DNA of 64,000 bases from Pseudomonas fontis (GTDB taxonomy: Bacteria; Pseudomonadota; Gammaproteobacteria; Pseudomonadales; Pseudomonadaceae). The translations under genes and the position numbers were made by a program. Below are positions 25,671 to 34,919 of this stretch, one piece after another (the stretch's first letter is position 1; every line of letters begins with the position of its first letter). The notes beneath the pieces are model-generated. The model did not search any database. It saw only the letters and a list, made by a program, of their open reading frames with translations, and was not told the origin of the DNA. The stretch spans positions 1 through 64,000 of the forward strand of contig NZ_JAMDGY010000032.1 of the NCBI RefSeq assembly GCF_028656955.1, given 5' to 3'.

Positions 25671-28232
25671 TTATTCCAGCGCCCACTGCGCCAGTGTTCC
25701 GGTGACCTGTTTCATCAACACATTCTCGATATCCCGTGCCCCGGCGCCGCTGCATTTGCCGAGCACGGCCTTGACGATGGCGCGGTCGAACTCGAACTGC
25801 TTGCCGGTCGCCGCCTTGTAGCGCTCGCGCAGTTTTTCCAGTTTGCTCAGCACGATCGCTTCCAGGGTCGCGGCGTCCAGCGGTTGGTAGGGCACCACCG
25901 TCATACGTGCCAGAAAGGCCGGGCGGAAGGCTTGCAGCAAGACCTTGTGCAGCCGCTCATTGAAGGCGTCACCGCCCAGTTCAGCCGTCGGTGTATCAAG
26001 GATCAGTTCGGCGCCGACATTGCTGGTGGCGAGCATCACGGTGTTCTTGAAATCCACCAGCAGGCCACTGCCGTCCTCCATCACGCCCTTGTCGAAGACG
26101 TTGTAGAACGCTTCGAGCACATCCGGGTGGGCTTTTTCAATCTCGTCCAGCAGCACCACCGAATAGGGTTTGCGCCGCACCGCTTCAGTGAGCACGCCAC
26201 CGGTGCCGTAGCCGACATAACCGGGCGGGGCTCCCTTGAGCTGGCTGACCGTATGGGCTTCCTGGTACTCGGAAAGGTTGATGCTGATCAGGTTGCGTTC
26301 GCCGCCGTACAGCGCGTCAGCCAGGGCATAGGCGGTTTCGGTTTTGCCGACCCCGGTGGGGCCGGGCAGGAGGAACACCCCGACCGGCTTCTGCGGGTCG
26401 GTGAGGCCGGCTCGGTAGGCTTGCAGGCGCTGGGCAATGGTCTCGAGCGCGGCCTTCTGGCCCATCACCCGCTGGCTCATGCGTTGGCCCAGGGTGCGCA
26501 CGGCATGGGCTTCGTCGGCCAGCATCTTGCCCACCGGGATGCCGGTCCAGCCGGCGATCACCGCCGCGACGATCTTCGAGTCGACGTGCTCCGGTACCAA
26601 CGGATCGTCCTGGCGGATAGCGTCCAGCCCGGCCTCCAGGCGCACCAGTTCGGCAGCCAGGTAGTCAATGCGGCTGTCGGTGTCGGGCTCGGGTTTTTGC
26701 GGGTCCGCGGCGGTATCGGCGCGCTCGCTCAAGGCCAGCAGCTCACGGCGGGTATCCAGCAATTCGCGCACCGCTTCACGCTCCTCGCCCCAGCGCTCTT
26801 CCAGTTGCCGAATGGCCTGCAGGTTGACCGTGGACTCACTCTCCAGTCGCGTGATGCGCTCGCGGTGGTCCAGCCCGGTAGTCTGTTCGCGGCGTAGCCG
26901 TTCGACTTCTTCGTTGAGGCTGTGCTGGCGATGGCGCAGGCTTTCCAGCGGCGGCGGCACGTCGTGCTGGCCCAGGGCGACCCGAGCACAGGCGGTATCG
27001 AGGATGCTGATAGCCTTGTCCGGCAATTGTCGCCCGGAGATATAGCGATGGGAGAGTTTCACCGCATCCTGGATGGCCGCGTCCAGCACCTGCACTCCGT
27101 GATGCTGCTCCAGCTTGGTGGCGATGCCACGGAGCATTTCCACGCAGGTGGCCTCGTTCGGTTCCTCTACCTGTACCAGCTGGAAACGTCGGGCCAAGGC
27201 GGGGTCTTTCTCGAAGTACTTCTTGTATTCCAGCCAGGTGGTCGCGGCCAGGGTGCGCAGTTCGCCACGCGCCAGGGCCGGCTTGAGCAGGTTGGCGGCG
27301 TCGCTGCCGCCTTCGGCGCCGCCAGCACCGATCAGGGTGTGGGCTTCGTCGATGAACATGATGGTGGGTGTGGGGGCGTTGCGCACGGCGTCAATCACGC
27401 CCTTGAGGCGCTGCTCGAACTCGCCCTTGACCCCGGCACCGGCCTGCAACAGGCCCAGGTCGAGCACTCGCAGGCAGACATTCTGCAGGGCAGGGGGCAC
27501 ATCGCCGGCAGCGATGCGCAGCGCCAGGCCCTCGACCAACGCGGTTTTGCCGACTCCCGGCGCGCCGACCAGGATCGGGTTGTTCTGCCGGCGGCGCAGG
27601 AGGATGTCGATGCATTGGCGGATCTCGCCTTCGCGACCGATGATCGGGTCGATGCGTCCAGCATGCGCGTCGGCAGTCAGGTCCTGGGTGTACTGCTCCA
27701 GGAGCGCGGCATCAGCAGGTTTCGCTGCAGCGTTGCCGCGCTTGCCCGGTGCCGCGCTGGTGGTCTGCTCGCGGGAGGCCAGGGTCCACTCCTGAAGGTT
27801 GCTGCGCAGTGCTTCGCAGGGGATCCTGAGCAACGATGCGGCGCTGTTGAGCAACAGGCTGCGGCGCTCTTCGCGGTCGAGCAGCGCCAACAGCAACAAC
27901 CCCGAGCGGATGCTCTGCTGGCCGCGCACACTGGCCTGCACCACGGTGTCTTCGAGCAGGCCGACGGTCTGCGCCGACAATGATGGCGTGCGGGTATTGC
28001 CTGATTTGAACAGCTCCAGCGCCCGGTTGATCTCGGCAGCCAGGGTATCGCGCTCAAGGCCGAAGCGCGGCAGCAGGCAGGCCAGGTCACCGCCCTCGAT
28101 ATCCAGCAGCTCCAGCACGAAGTGTTCAATTTCCACGAAGTAGTGGCCGCGTTGCAGGCAGCGCTGCGCGGCACGCTCCAGAGCATTGCGGGTGTCGCTG
28201 TTCAACCACGCGATCAGGCTGCCAAGTTCCAT
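25671..28232 (-). CDS. clpV: T6SS sheath-disassembly ATPase ClpV/TssH
   Basis: An 853-residue AAA+ Hsp100 ATPase that recycles contracted TssB/TssC sheath. Order: N-terminal Clp-N helical repeats (1-150), first AAA module with Walker A in VGAPGVGKTALVEGL and Walker B in TIMFIDEAHTLIGAGG, coiled-coil middle domain (about 400-530), second AAA module with Walker A in LPGPTGVGKTETAYAL and Walker B in SVVLLDEIEKAHPD. The ATG at 28232 lies two bases after the tssG stop; the longer frame is a shadow over tssG. Confidence 0.95.
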   Translation of the reverse strand: MELGSLIAWLNSDTRNALERAAQRCLQRGHYFVEIEHFVLELLDIEGGDLACLLPRFGLERDTLAAEINRALELFKSGNTRTPSLSAQTVGLLEDTVVQASVRGQQSIRSGLLLLALLDREERRSLLLNSAASLLRIPCEALRSNLQEWTLASREQTTSAAPGKRGNAAAKPADAALLEQYTQDLTADAHAGRIDPIIGREGEIRQCIDILLRRRQNNPILVGAPGVGKTALVEGLALRIAAGDVPPALQNVCLRVLDLGLLQAGAGVKGEFEQRLKGVIDAVRNAPTPTIMFIDEAHTLIGAGGAEGGSDAANLLKPALARGELRTLAATTWLEYKKYFEKDPALARRFQLVQVEEPNEATCVEMLRGIATKLEQHHGVQVLDAAIQDAVKLSHRYISGRQLPDKAISILDTACARVALGQHDVPPPLESLRHRQHSLNEEVERLRREQTTGLDHRERITRLESESTVNLQAIRQLEERWGEEREAVRELLDTRRELLALSERADTAADPQKPEPDTDSRIDYLAAELVRLEAGLDAIRQDDPLVPEHVDSKIVAAVIAGWTGIPVGKMLADEAHAVRTLGQRMSQRVMGQKAALETIAQRLQAYRAGLTDPQKPVGVFLLPGPTGVGKTETAYALADALYGGERNLISINLSEYQEAHTVSQLKGAPPGYVGYGTGGVLTEAVRRKPYSVVLLDEIEKAHPDVLEAFYNVFDKGVMEDGSGLLVDFKNTVMLATSNVGAELILDTPTAELGGDAFNERLHKVLLQAFRPAFLARMTVVPYQPLDAATLEAIVLSKLEKLRERYKAATGKQFEFDRAIVKAVLGKCSGAGARDIENVLMKQVTGTLAQWALE

Positions 28233-28234
28233 GT

Positions 28235-29257
28235 TCAGATCCTTTGCGACTGAAGCAGTCGGGTATTGATACGCTGTTGATGATGTGGCGTGTCCTGACG
28301 ATGCAGGCCGGTGTTCCAATTCAGCTGTACCGGCTTGTTGCGCTTCAGGCGCAGTGGCTGCGCACCATTGATGATCAAGGTCAGCATGCAGTCCAGGTCC
28401 GGGCCGAAGTACAGTGCGGCGAGGTCGGCCAGTTGTTGGTGGCGGTCGCTTCCGGGCAGCAGCGATGTTGCCTGTGCGCCAGTGAGTGGGCCGAGGGTCA
28501 GGCGGACCCCGGCATGCTCGTCCCAGACCCGTGTACCGGCAATGGCATCGCGGCCCAGCGTCAGGTTGCGCCCACCGGGCTTGAGCACGCTGCGACTGGC
28601 ACGCGGGATCTCGCACCAGGCGCCTTCATAGGGGCTGGTTTGCACCGCCAGCCCGAAGTGGTGGCGCACGATCGAACTGAACCCGGCCAGCGAGCGCCGT
28701 CCTCCTGCGAGCAGTGCACTGCGCCCCAGCAGTACGGCATCGGGCAGGCCCTGGCGTCCCTGCAAGCCCTTGGGCAGCAAGCCGGTCAATGCGCGCAGTT
28801 GCGCCTGAACCGGGGTGTTGTCGGGGGCATCGAAGCCCAAGGCGACACGGTGTTTGCGCAAGACCCGATAGAGCAGGCTGAGCAGGCGATGCTGGAACAG
28901 GTCGAGAAATTCGGCTGGGGCATGGTCCTTGGCCAGGGCCCTTTGTTGCAGCCACTCCTGGAACGCATAGGGCAATGGCCCGTCGGGCCCGCCAAGGCCG
29001 AACACCGAGGTGCTGAGTACCGGGCGCTGCTGCTCTTCGTCGGTCAACCGGTCGATCTGGCTGGCAGGAAACACCGGCGTCAAGGGGCCGCGCAGGCGCA
29101 CTGCCTCGTGTTGCGGCACGCTGCCCTGGCCCAGTGGCGTGGCCTGGGGGTTTTCGTGTTCGAGGATCAGCAACGCCTGCAACAGCTCGAAGCCGTGGGG
29201 CTGCTGGCGCAGTGTCTCGCTCAGAGGCACAGGGGCATGCCGGCTTGCGGGCTCCAT
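28235..29257 (-). CDS. tssG: T6SS baseplate protein TssG
   Basis: A 340-residue wedge component of the baseplate; with TssF and TssE it forms the wedge that attaches to TssK. The N-terminal FELLQALLILEH, the VRLRGPLTPVFPASQI strand and VFGLGGPDGPLPYAFQEWL are the usual TssG segments. It overlaps tssF by 37 bases, so translation is coupled, and the clpV start follows its stop after two bases. Confidence 0.9.
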   Translation of the reverse strand: MEPASRHAPVPLSETLRQQPHGFELLQALLILEHENPQATPLGQGSVPQHEAVRLRGPLTPVFPASQIDRLTDEEQQRPVLSTSVFGLGGPDGPLPYAFQEWLQQRALAKDHAPAEFLDLFQHRLLSLLYRVLRKHRVALGFDAPDNTPVQAQLRALTGLLPKGLQGRQGLPDAVLLGRSALLAGGRRSLAGFSSIVRHHFGLAVQTSPYEGAWCEIPRASRSVLKPGGRNLTLGRDAIAGTRVWDEHAGVRLTLGPLTGAQATSLLPGSDRHQQLADLAALYFGPDLDCMLTLIINGAQPLRLKRNKPVQLNWNTGLHRQDTPHHQQRINTRLLQSQRI

Positions 29258-31032
29258 GCTTTGACCTCCTTGGTGGCATCGTCGGCATCCACCAGCACCG
29301 TGCTGACGTAACGGTTGGCGGTGGCATAGAGCGAGAAAAACTGCGCCAGCACTGCCGAGAACAGCACCGTGCTATGGCCGACGAAATTGCCTGGCGCCAA
29401 TTGCACCCGGACCTCAAGACCCTTGCGCCAACCGCGCCAGGCATCATTGCCGACATGCGCGACCTTGCGCTCGCACCTGAGACTTTTCAGTCCGTCGATC
29501 TGGCGTCGAGCGCTGGCCTCGTTGCGCAGGTTGTGCAGGCTGAGCATTTCACGCAGTGCATCGAGAGCCTCGGGACCCTCGACCAGCGACAGGTGATTGA
29601 GGGTCAGTTGCGACACCAGCCGCCAGCGCGATTCGCCCGTAAGGGCTGGCTGGCTTTGTGCACTGGGCGGGTTGATCAGGCAGGCGCTGGCCGGTGCGCC
29701 GGGGCGTTCGAAGTTCAGGGTCGTACCGGCGCCGAGGCTCTGTGCCAAATGACGATTGGTGCACATCAGCTCGGCAGTCAGGTTGTAGTCCCAGGTGTTG
29801 TGGCGGGGGTTGAAGTCGGGGTCTACCAGGCTGAGCATCATGTCGCTGCCGACCCGGTTTGGCGTCAGGCCGTTGATACGGCGGGCGTGCCAGTACAGGG
29901 GGTGGTCGCCCGTGCTGTGCTGGTTGCCGTAGTAAGGTGCCAGCGGGCGTACAATGCCGTCGGCCGACAGGCTGCGGATGCCCCGGATGCTGTGGATTTC
30001 CACGCTGTTCTCACGGTGGCTGTCGGCAACCAGGCGGTACTCGCTGTGCTTGCCATCCGGGCGCAAGGGCTCGGAGGTACGTCGAAACAGGTTGATCGCC
30101 GGTGCACAGCCCAGGGCGATATCGCTGGCCTGCAAGTGCAAGTGGCTGGGTAGCGCGCAGTCGAAGACGATATACAGGTGCAGGCTGTTGCCATCGACAT
30201 CAATGCCGGGCGCATCAAGCGGGACATCGAAGAAATTGAATTTCTCGGGGAACGCAAAGTACTCGGCGAGCAGGCGCAAGCCAGGGTGGACGCCATCTTC
30301 CTCGGGCAGCAGGGCCTCATCGTCGGCGAAACCGACGATCTGCGGCAGGCCTTCCTGCACTTGCACGGTGCCCTCTGGCGTGGAGCTGAGGACGCCGATG
30401 GCATGGGCCGCGAGCAAATCGTAGAGTGCCGCGTTGACCACCGGTGAGGCATCCAGGTGCAGGCGCAGTTGCTGCAGGCTTAGCGTCGACCAGGTTGCCT
30501 TGCCCTCGCATTCGATGCGCAGGCGCAGCGCCGAGCCTGCCTTGGCAACGCCGGTCAGGCCCCTGGCCTCATTGGTATCGAGCAGTAGTGCCTCGCTGAT
30601 TTTCAGGGGCCACAGGGTGACGTCGGCACCGGTGCGAAAGTAGATGCTCTCGCCCTTGGTGGTGGTGACGAACAGTGGGGTATCTCGCGCTAGCTCATAG
30701 CCGGCCTCAAGGTTGCCCTTGGTCGGGTCTGGCGTGAAACGGACGATGCTGCACGAAGGCAGCGGCCTGATGGCCAGGGGGTACAGCTGTTCCAGCAGGG
30801 CGTCACTGAATTCGGCGTAATCGTCATCCAGGCGTCGCTGCAGGCGCGCCGAGAGCAGCGCAAAACCTTCAAGCAAACGCTCGACGTGCGGGTCCTGGCT
30901 TTCCCCCGGTGACAGCTCCAGGCGCCGTGCCACCTTGGGGTAGCTGCTGGCGAACTGGCTACCGGCATTGCGCAGCCAGGTCAGTTCGCGCTGGTAGTAG
31001 TCCAGCAGGTGCGGGTCAATCGAGTCGCTCAT
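29221..31032 (-). CDS. tssF: T6SS baseplate protein TssF
   Basis: A 603-residue baseplate wedge protein. The opening LLDYYQRELTWLRNAGSQFA and PKVARRLELSPGESQDPHVERLLEGFALLSARL are typical of TssF/VasA. It overlaps tssE by 17 bases upstream and tssG by 37 bases downstream. The start at 31032 was chosen as the ATG just before the conserved N-terminal helix; an upstream in-frame extension of 12 codons is unneeded. Confidence 0.93.
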   Translation of the reverse strand: MSDSIDPHLLDYYQRELTWLRNAGSQFASSYPKVARRLELSPGESQDPHVERLLEGFALLSARLQRRLDDDYAEFSDALLEQLYPLAIRPLPSCSIVRFTPDPTKGNLEAGYELARDTPLFVTTTKGESIYFRTGADVTLWPLKISEALLLDTNEARGLTGVAKAGSALRLRIECEGKATWSTLSLQQLRLHLDASPVVNAALYDLLAAHAIGVLSSTPEGTVQVQEGLPQIVGFADDEALLPEEDGVHPGLRLLAEYFAFPEKFNFFDVPLDAPGIDVDGNSLHLYIVFDCALPSHLHLQASDIALGCAPAINLFRRTSEPLRPDGKHSEYRLVADSHRENSVEIHSIRGIRSLSADGIVRPLAPYYGNQHSTGDHPLYWHARRINGLTPNRVGSDMMLSLVDPDFNPRHNTWDYNLTAELMCTNRHLAQSLGAGTTLNFERPGAPASACLINPPSAQSQPALTGESRWRLVSQLTLNHLSLVEGPEALDALREMLSLHNLRNEASARRQIDGLKSLRCERKVAHVGNDAWRGWRKGLEVRVQLAPGNFVGHSTVLFSAVLAQFFSLYATANRYVSTVLVDADDATKEVKAWSPQAGMPLCL

Positions 31033-31456
31033 GACTGACCTCCAGGCCCGCGTCGGTTTTCTCCACAACGAATGCCACTGGCCATTGCTGTTTTTCGTGA
31101 CGGATGTAGCCCTCCAGCAGGATGCTCAGGCTTCTGGGCTGGCCAGGTACCTGACGGACGTCGACCCGGCTGACCTCAAGGCGTGGTTCGAAGTGTTTCA
31201 CCGCCGCGCTGACTTCCCGGCCGATGCGCCTGCGGTCATCACTGTTGCTGGCTTGCAGCGCGCTCCAGTCGGCGATGCCGTAGTCGAGCAGGGTTGGCGG
31301 CGTGCTTTGCAATGGGCCGCCACGACGGCTGTTGAGCAGCCGCAGCAGTTCCTCGCGGACCGAGTCGGCCAGCGCGTAGCGGTCCAGATACGGCGACTCG
31401 TCGGCGCTGCTGGCCAGGCGATCGAACAACAGCGGGCGTTGGCCGGATGCGGGCAT
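31016..31456 (-). CDS. tssE: T6SS baseplate protein TssE (gp25-like)
   Basis: A 146-residue relative of phage gp25/lysozyme-like baseplate proteins. LLFDRLASS at the start and VREELLRLLNSRRGG followed by LDYGIADW are the TssE landmarks; the beta-hairpin LEVSRVDVRQV and a final strand close the fold. It lies 15 bases after hcp and overlaps tssF. Confidence 0.9.
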   Translation of the reverse strand: MPASGQRPLLFDRLASSADESPYLDRYALADSVREELLRLLNSRRGGPLQSTPPTLLDYGIADWSALQASNSDDRRRIGREVSAAVKHFEPRLEVSRVDVRQVPGQPRSLSILLEGYIRHEKQQWPVAFVVEKTDAGLEVSHERLD

Positions 31457-31471
31457 GATCGGCTACCGGGC

Positions 31472-31969
31472 TTAGCTGGCTTTCTTGTTGGCGGCCAAGT
31501 CCCAGCTGGTGCCAGCCACGCCTTCCTTGGTGCCATCGTCTTTTTGCGCGGTGAGTTCCCACTTGATCTTGGTGAAGTTCAACGAAATGGTTTCCACGGG
31601 CTTGCCACCGGTACCGCCGCTGACGCTGACGTTGGACAGCACGACGTTGTCCAGGGTGTAGGTGATGAACGCCATGATCTGCCCGCTGCCTTCGGCGGCG
31701 TTACGGCCAATGACGATCTTGGCCAGGGGGATCGGCTTGCCGGAGCAGCAGGTGAGGTTCAAGGTCGGAGTGGAGCTGTCGACGAACTTGGTCAGGGTGA
31801 ACTCGCCAATATGCGGTTTACCTGAGGTCCGCTCGGAGTTGCTGACGTCGTTGGTCACCTGCATGGCGACGTTGTGGCTGAAAGACATGACCTCGATCTT
31901 GTCCTTGTAGCCTTCGAGCAGACAGTCACCTTTGATCTCGTCGCCCAGGTCCAGAATGATCGCATCCAT
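31472..31969 (-). CDS. hcp: T6SS tube protein Hcp/TssD
   Basis: A 165-residue tube-forming protein that stacks as hexameric rings and is secreted. LDLGDEIKGDCLLEGYKDKIEVMSF and HIGEFTLTKFVDSSTPTL are typical Hcp strands. ATG 31969 has AGGAG about nine bases upstream; an alternative ATG six codons earlier is less likely. It is separated from tssC by 71 bases containing a strong hairpin, which may adjust its level relative to the sheath genes. Confidence 0.95.
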   Translation of the reverse strand: MDAIILDLGDEIKGDCLLEGYKDKIEVMSFSHNVAMQVTNDVSNSERTSGKPHIGEFTLTKFVDSSTPTLNLTCCSGKPIPLAKIVIGRNAAEGSGQIMAFITYTLDNVVLSNVSVSGGTGGKPVETISLNFTKIKWELTAQKDDGTKEGVAGTSWDLAANKKAS

Positions 31970-32008
31970 CGCATGAAGCTCCTGCAACTAGAAATATGAA
32001 TGAAGGGG

Positions 32009-32034
32009 GGCTCCTGTGGTTGTACCCACAGGAG
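32009..32034 (-). promoter_or_regulatory. Hairpin between tssC and hcp
   Basis: GCTCCTGTGG and CCACAGGAGC form a ten-bp perfect stem. On the coding strand it is followed by CCCCCC and then TTCATTC, not a U run, so RNA processing or 5' stabilisation of the hcp message is more likely than termination. Confidence 0.6.
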
Positions 32035-32040
32035 CAGGGG

Positions 32041-33540
32041 TCAAGCGGCCACGGGTGGCGGTAGGGTGGCAACCAGGCGAATCGACGCAGTCAGCTCTTC
32101 CAACTGGAAGTGCGGGCGCAGGAACACCGTTGCCCGATAGGCGCCTGGCTTGCCGGGAATCTCGGTCACATCGACACGCGCTTCGCGCAGCGGGTACTGG
32201 GCCTTGATTTCCTGCGGGGCGTTATCGTTGATCAGTACGTAGTCGGCGATCCAGTTGTTGAGGTGGGTCTGCACGTTGTCGCGGGTCATGAAGCCGCCGA
32301 CCTTGTCGCGCATGATCACCTTCAGGTAATGGGCAAAGCGCGAGGACGCCAGGACATAGGGCAACATCCCGGAAATCCGGGCGTTGGCATTGGCTTCATT
32401 GGTGTTGTAGGTGCGCGGCTTGTTGGTGGTCTGGCCGCCGAAGAACACTGCGGTGCCGGTGTTCTTCTTGTGGCACAGGGAGATGAAGCCAAGGTCGTTG
32501 AGCTCTTTCTCGCGCCGATCGGTGATCGCCACTTCGGTCGGGCACTTGAGTGAAATGTCACCCGATGCTGTCTTGAAGGTATGTTGCGGCAGGTTGGCAA
32601 CCGCGCCGCCACTCTCGGCGCCACGAATGGCCGCGCCCCAGCCGTACTTGGCGTAGGCATCGGTGATGCGCTGGGCCAGTGCCCAGGCGGCGTTGCCCCA
32701 CAGGTATTTACTGGCGTCCGGGCCGCTGACATCCTCGGTAAAGTCCATGCCGTCGACTGGCAAGGTGTCTTCGCCGTATGGCAGGCGCAGCAGGAAGCGT
32801 GGCAGTACCAGCGAGACATAGCGCGAGTCTTCGGTTGCGCGGAAATCGCGCCACGAGCCCATTTCCAGGCTTTCAAAGATCTTCGACAGGTCCTTGGGCA
32901 CCGCCAGGTCGGTGAACTGTTTCATATCGAACAGCAGCGGGCTGGCAGCAGCAATGAACGGCGCATGGGCCGCCGCGGCAACACCGGAGAGTTGCTTGAG
33001 CAGGGCGACATCCGGTGAACGTCGGCCAAAGTAGTAGTCGCCGATCAACACGCTGAACGGGAAGCCGCCGAACGTGCCGTACTCTTCCTCGTAGATCTTC
33101 TTGAACAGGACGGTCTGGTCAAAGTCCACGGACTTGGTCAGGTCGTTGGCCAGTTCCTGTTTCGACACGTTGAGCAGGCGCAGTTTCAGGCGGGTACTGG
33201 TCTCGGTATTGCAGACCAGCATGTGCAGGCCACGCCAGGACGCTTCAAGTTCCTGGAAGCCTTTGTCATGCATGATTTCGTTGAGCTGGTCACTGATCAG
33301 TTTGTCGAGCTGGCCTATCCGCTGGTTGATCAGTGCTCGGGTGTCGGGGTCCTGGCCCTGACTGACCACCAGGGCCTTGTCGAGCACTTGGGTGGCGAAC
33401 TCGGCGATCAGGTCCTGGGCGTAGACTTTCTGGCTGTCGTCGTGCGCAATCTGGCCATCCTTGATGATTTTCTCAAGCAGGGTCAGGGTCTGGGTACTGC
33501 CTTCACCGGATTGATTCTCGGTGCTGGATGAGGCGGGCAT
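32041..33540 (-). CDS. tssC: T6SS sheath protein TssC (VipB)
   Basis: A 499-residue large sheath subunit that forms the contractile sheath with TssB. GFQELEASWRGLHMLVCNTETS, FPFSVLIGDYYFGRRSPDV and the C-terminal RPHFQLEELTASIRLVA are diagnostic. It follows tssB after 72 bases in the same operon. The length and start (ATG 33540) are typical. Confidence 0.96.
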   Translation of the reverse strand: MPASSSTENQSGEGSTQTLTLLEKIIKDGQIAHDDSQKVYAQDLIAEFATQVLDKALVVSQGQDPDTRALINQRIGQLDKLISDQLNEIMHDKGFQELEASWRGLHMLVCNTETSTRLKLRLLNVSKQELANDLTKSVDFDQTVLFKKIYEEEYGTFGGFPFSVLIGDYYFGRRSPDVALLKQLSGVAAAAHAPFIAAASPLLFDMKQFTDLAVPKDLSKIFESLEMGSWRDFRATEDSRYVSLVLPRFLLRLPYGEDTLPVDGMDFTEDVSGPDASKYLWGNAAWALAQRITDAYAKYGWGAAIRGAESGGAVANLPQHTFKTASGDISLKCPTEVAITDRREKELNDLGFISLCHKKNTGTAVFFGGQTTNKPRTYNTNEANANARISGMLPYVLASSRFAHYLKVIMRDKVGGFMTRDNVQTHLNNWIADYVLINDNAPQEIKAQYPLREARVDVTEIPGKPGAYRATVFLRPHFQLEELTASIRLVATLPPPVAA

Positions 33541-33612
33541 GGTTAATCCTCCGGAACAGATAGATGGATCAGCGAGGCGCTGGAAAAGTTAGACGGGCAC
33601 GTTAGTTGGTAA

Positions 33613-34206
33613 CTAGTCGTTCTTTTCTTTTGGCGTTACAGCGTCTACTTCCGAAGGCGTAAGTTTATTTTCGGTGGGCGTTCCATCAACTTTTATAGTG
33701 TCGCTGGTGCCAGTTGAACGTGCGGCCTTGAGCGCTTCGAGATCTTTTTCGGTACTGGAGAGAACTTCTTTCAGGAATTCGTCGAGTTTGTCGTTGCCAT
33801 CAAGTTTGGTTTGCAGGTCACGCAGGCGTTCACGGGCATCGAAGAGCACTTTTAGCGCCTCGACTTTTTTGACCACATTGATCGGATCAAAGTCTTCGAT
33901 TTTGTTGAAGCTGAGGGTGGTGGAAAGCCTTTTGTCGTCGTTGCTGATGGTGTTGATGACGTCGACGCTAATGCTCGGTGCGATGGACTCAAGCACCTTG
34001 TCGAAGTTCTCGCTATCGATCTCGACAAAGCGACGTTCGCTTAGCTTTGCCTGGTTTTCCTTAGGTTTGCCCGATAGATCGGCGAGGATGCCAACCACCA
34101 GAGGCAATTCCTTTTTTTCGATGGCATTACCGATTTCTACGTCATAGGTGATCTGCACGCGGGGCGGGCGAACCCTGTCCAGCTTGTGCTGAGTACTTTC
34201 TTCCAT
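33613..34206 (-). CDS. tssB: T6SS sheath protein TssB (VipA)
   Basis: A 197-residue small sheath subunit. RPPRVQITYDVEIGNAIEKK, LPLVVGILADLSG and FDKVLESIAPSISVDV are the TssB signature. The C-terminal 35 residues (from about STGTSDTIKVDGTPTENKL) form a longer, charged tail than the usual 165-170 residue protein. It is the first gene of the leftward arm; ATG 34206 opens the conserved region, and 29 more in-frame codons upstream are probably untranslated. Confidence 0.94.
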   Translation of the reverse strand: MEESTQHKLDRVRPPRVQITYDVEIGNAIEKKELPLVVGILADLSGKPKENQAKLSERRFVEIDSENFDKVLESIAPSISVDVINTISNDDKRLSTTLSFNKIEDFDPINVVKKVEALKVLFDARERLRDLQTKLDGNDKLDEFLKEVLSSTEKDLEALKAARSTGTSDTIKVDGTPTENKLTPSEVDAVTPKEKND

Positions 34207-34218
34207 AGTGGCTGACTC

Positions 34219-34348
34219 CGTTGCAATAGTCGGGCGCAATGCAACGGTTTCCCACTGATCGCATTCCCTTGCTAGATCACAGAGCAGACACACTCTAGTT
34301 GAGGTTGCTGTTCCGTAATCACCTCAATTCGTCGTGGTGGCGAATTGA
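34219..34348. promoter_or_regulatory. Divergent T6SS control region with overlapping dyads
   Basis: The 197-base gap between tssB and the lipoprotein gene contains TCAATTCG-N9-CGAATTGA (34324-34348), overlapped on its left by TTGAGGT-N15-ACCTCAA (34299-34327), and further left GTTGCA-N14-TGCAAC (about 34219-34244). A TTGACA overlaps the first dyad at 34345. These look like operator sites for a regulator controlling both arms. No sigma-54 motif with correct spacing was found. Confidence 0.5.
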
Positions 34349-34403
34349 CATGGATGCTATAACAGGCATGCCGAAATGCAAGATAAACTTTTTCTGGACT
34401 GTC

Positions 34404-34874
34404 ATGCCAATAAGAAAGTTCATATATATCAGGCTGTTGACTTTAATAATGACAGCCCTGTTACCGGCCGGCTGTTCACTGTTCGGGCCCCGGGTCGACA
34501 TTGATAGCCTGTCGCTCGATGTTGCGCCCCGGGCAAATGATGATTCGCCCATTGCGGTGGACTTTGTCGCCGCCAATGACAGCGAGCTGCTGGCACGGTT
34601 GTCCGAGCTGACTGCACGGCAATGGTTCGCCACGCGAGAACAGTATCAACGTGATTTTCGCCAGCACCTGTATGTCTGGGGGCTGGAGCTGGTGCCGGGG
34701 CAGTTGATCGAATCCACGGACTTTCCGCTCGAGGGCAAGCCTGCGGTTGGTTTGCTGGTCTTTGCCAATTTCCAGAGCCCGGGCGCGCATCGTCTGCGGC
34801 TTGAGGAGCAACGCACGATCCGGCTGAAATTCGACAACCGGGAAATGACCTCGCTCGAACCGAACCCGCGCTGA
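34404..34874 (+). CDS. TssJ-like T6SS lipoprotein
   Basis: A 156-residue lipoprotein. The signal MPIRKFIYIRLLTLIMTALL ends at the lipobox LPAGC, so Cys 24 is lipidated. The mature part (about 130 residues) ends in a beta-rich region (HRLRLEEQRTIRLKFD). Position before tssK-tssL-tssM matches TssJ, the outer-membrane anchor that binds TssM, but the canonical TssJ loop motifs are weak, so it is called TssJ-like. In-frame ATGs at 34350 and 34368 would give a longer signal. The gene is not especially G+C-rich at its 5' end. Confidence 0.65.
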   Translation: MPIRKFIYIRLLTLIMTALLPAGCSLFGPRVDIDSLSLDVAPRANDDSPIAVDFVAANDSELLARLSELTARQWFATREQYQRDFRQHLYVWGLELVPGQLIESTDFPLEGKPAVGLLVFANFQSPGAHRLRLEEQRTIRLKFDNREMTSLEPNPR

Positions 34875-34919
34875 ACCGCTAGCGTTTAGCCTTACGCCAA
34901 CAGGATGTTGAGAGAACTT

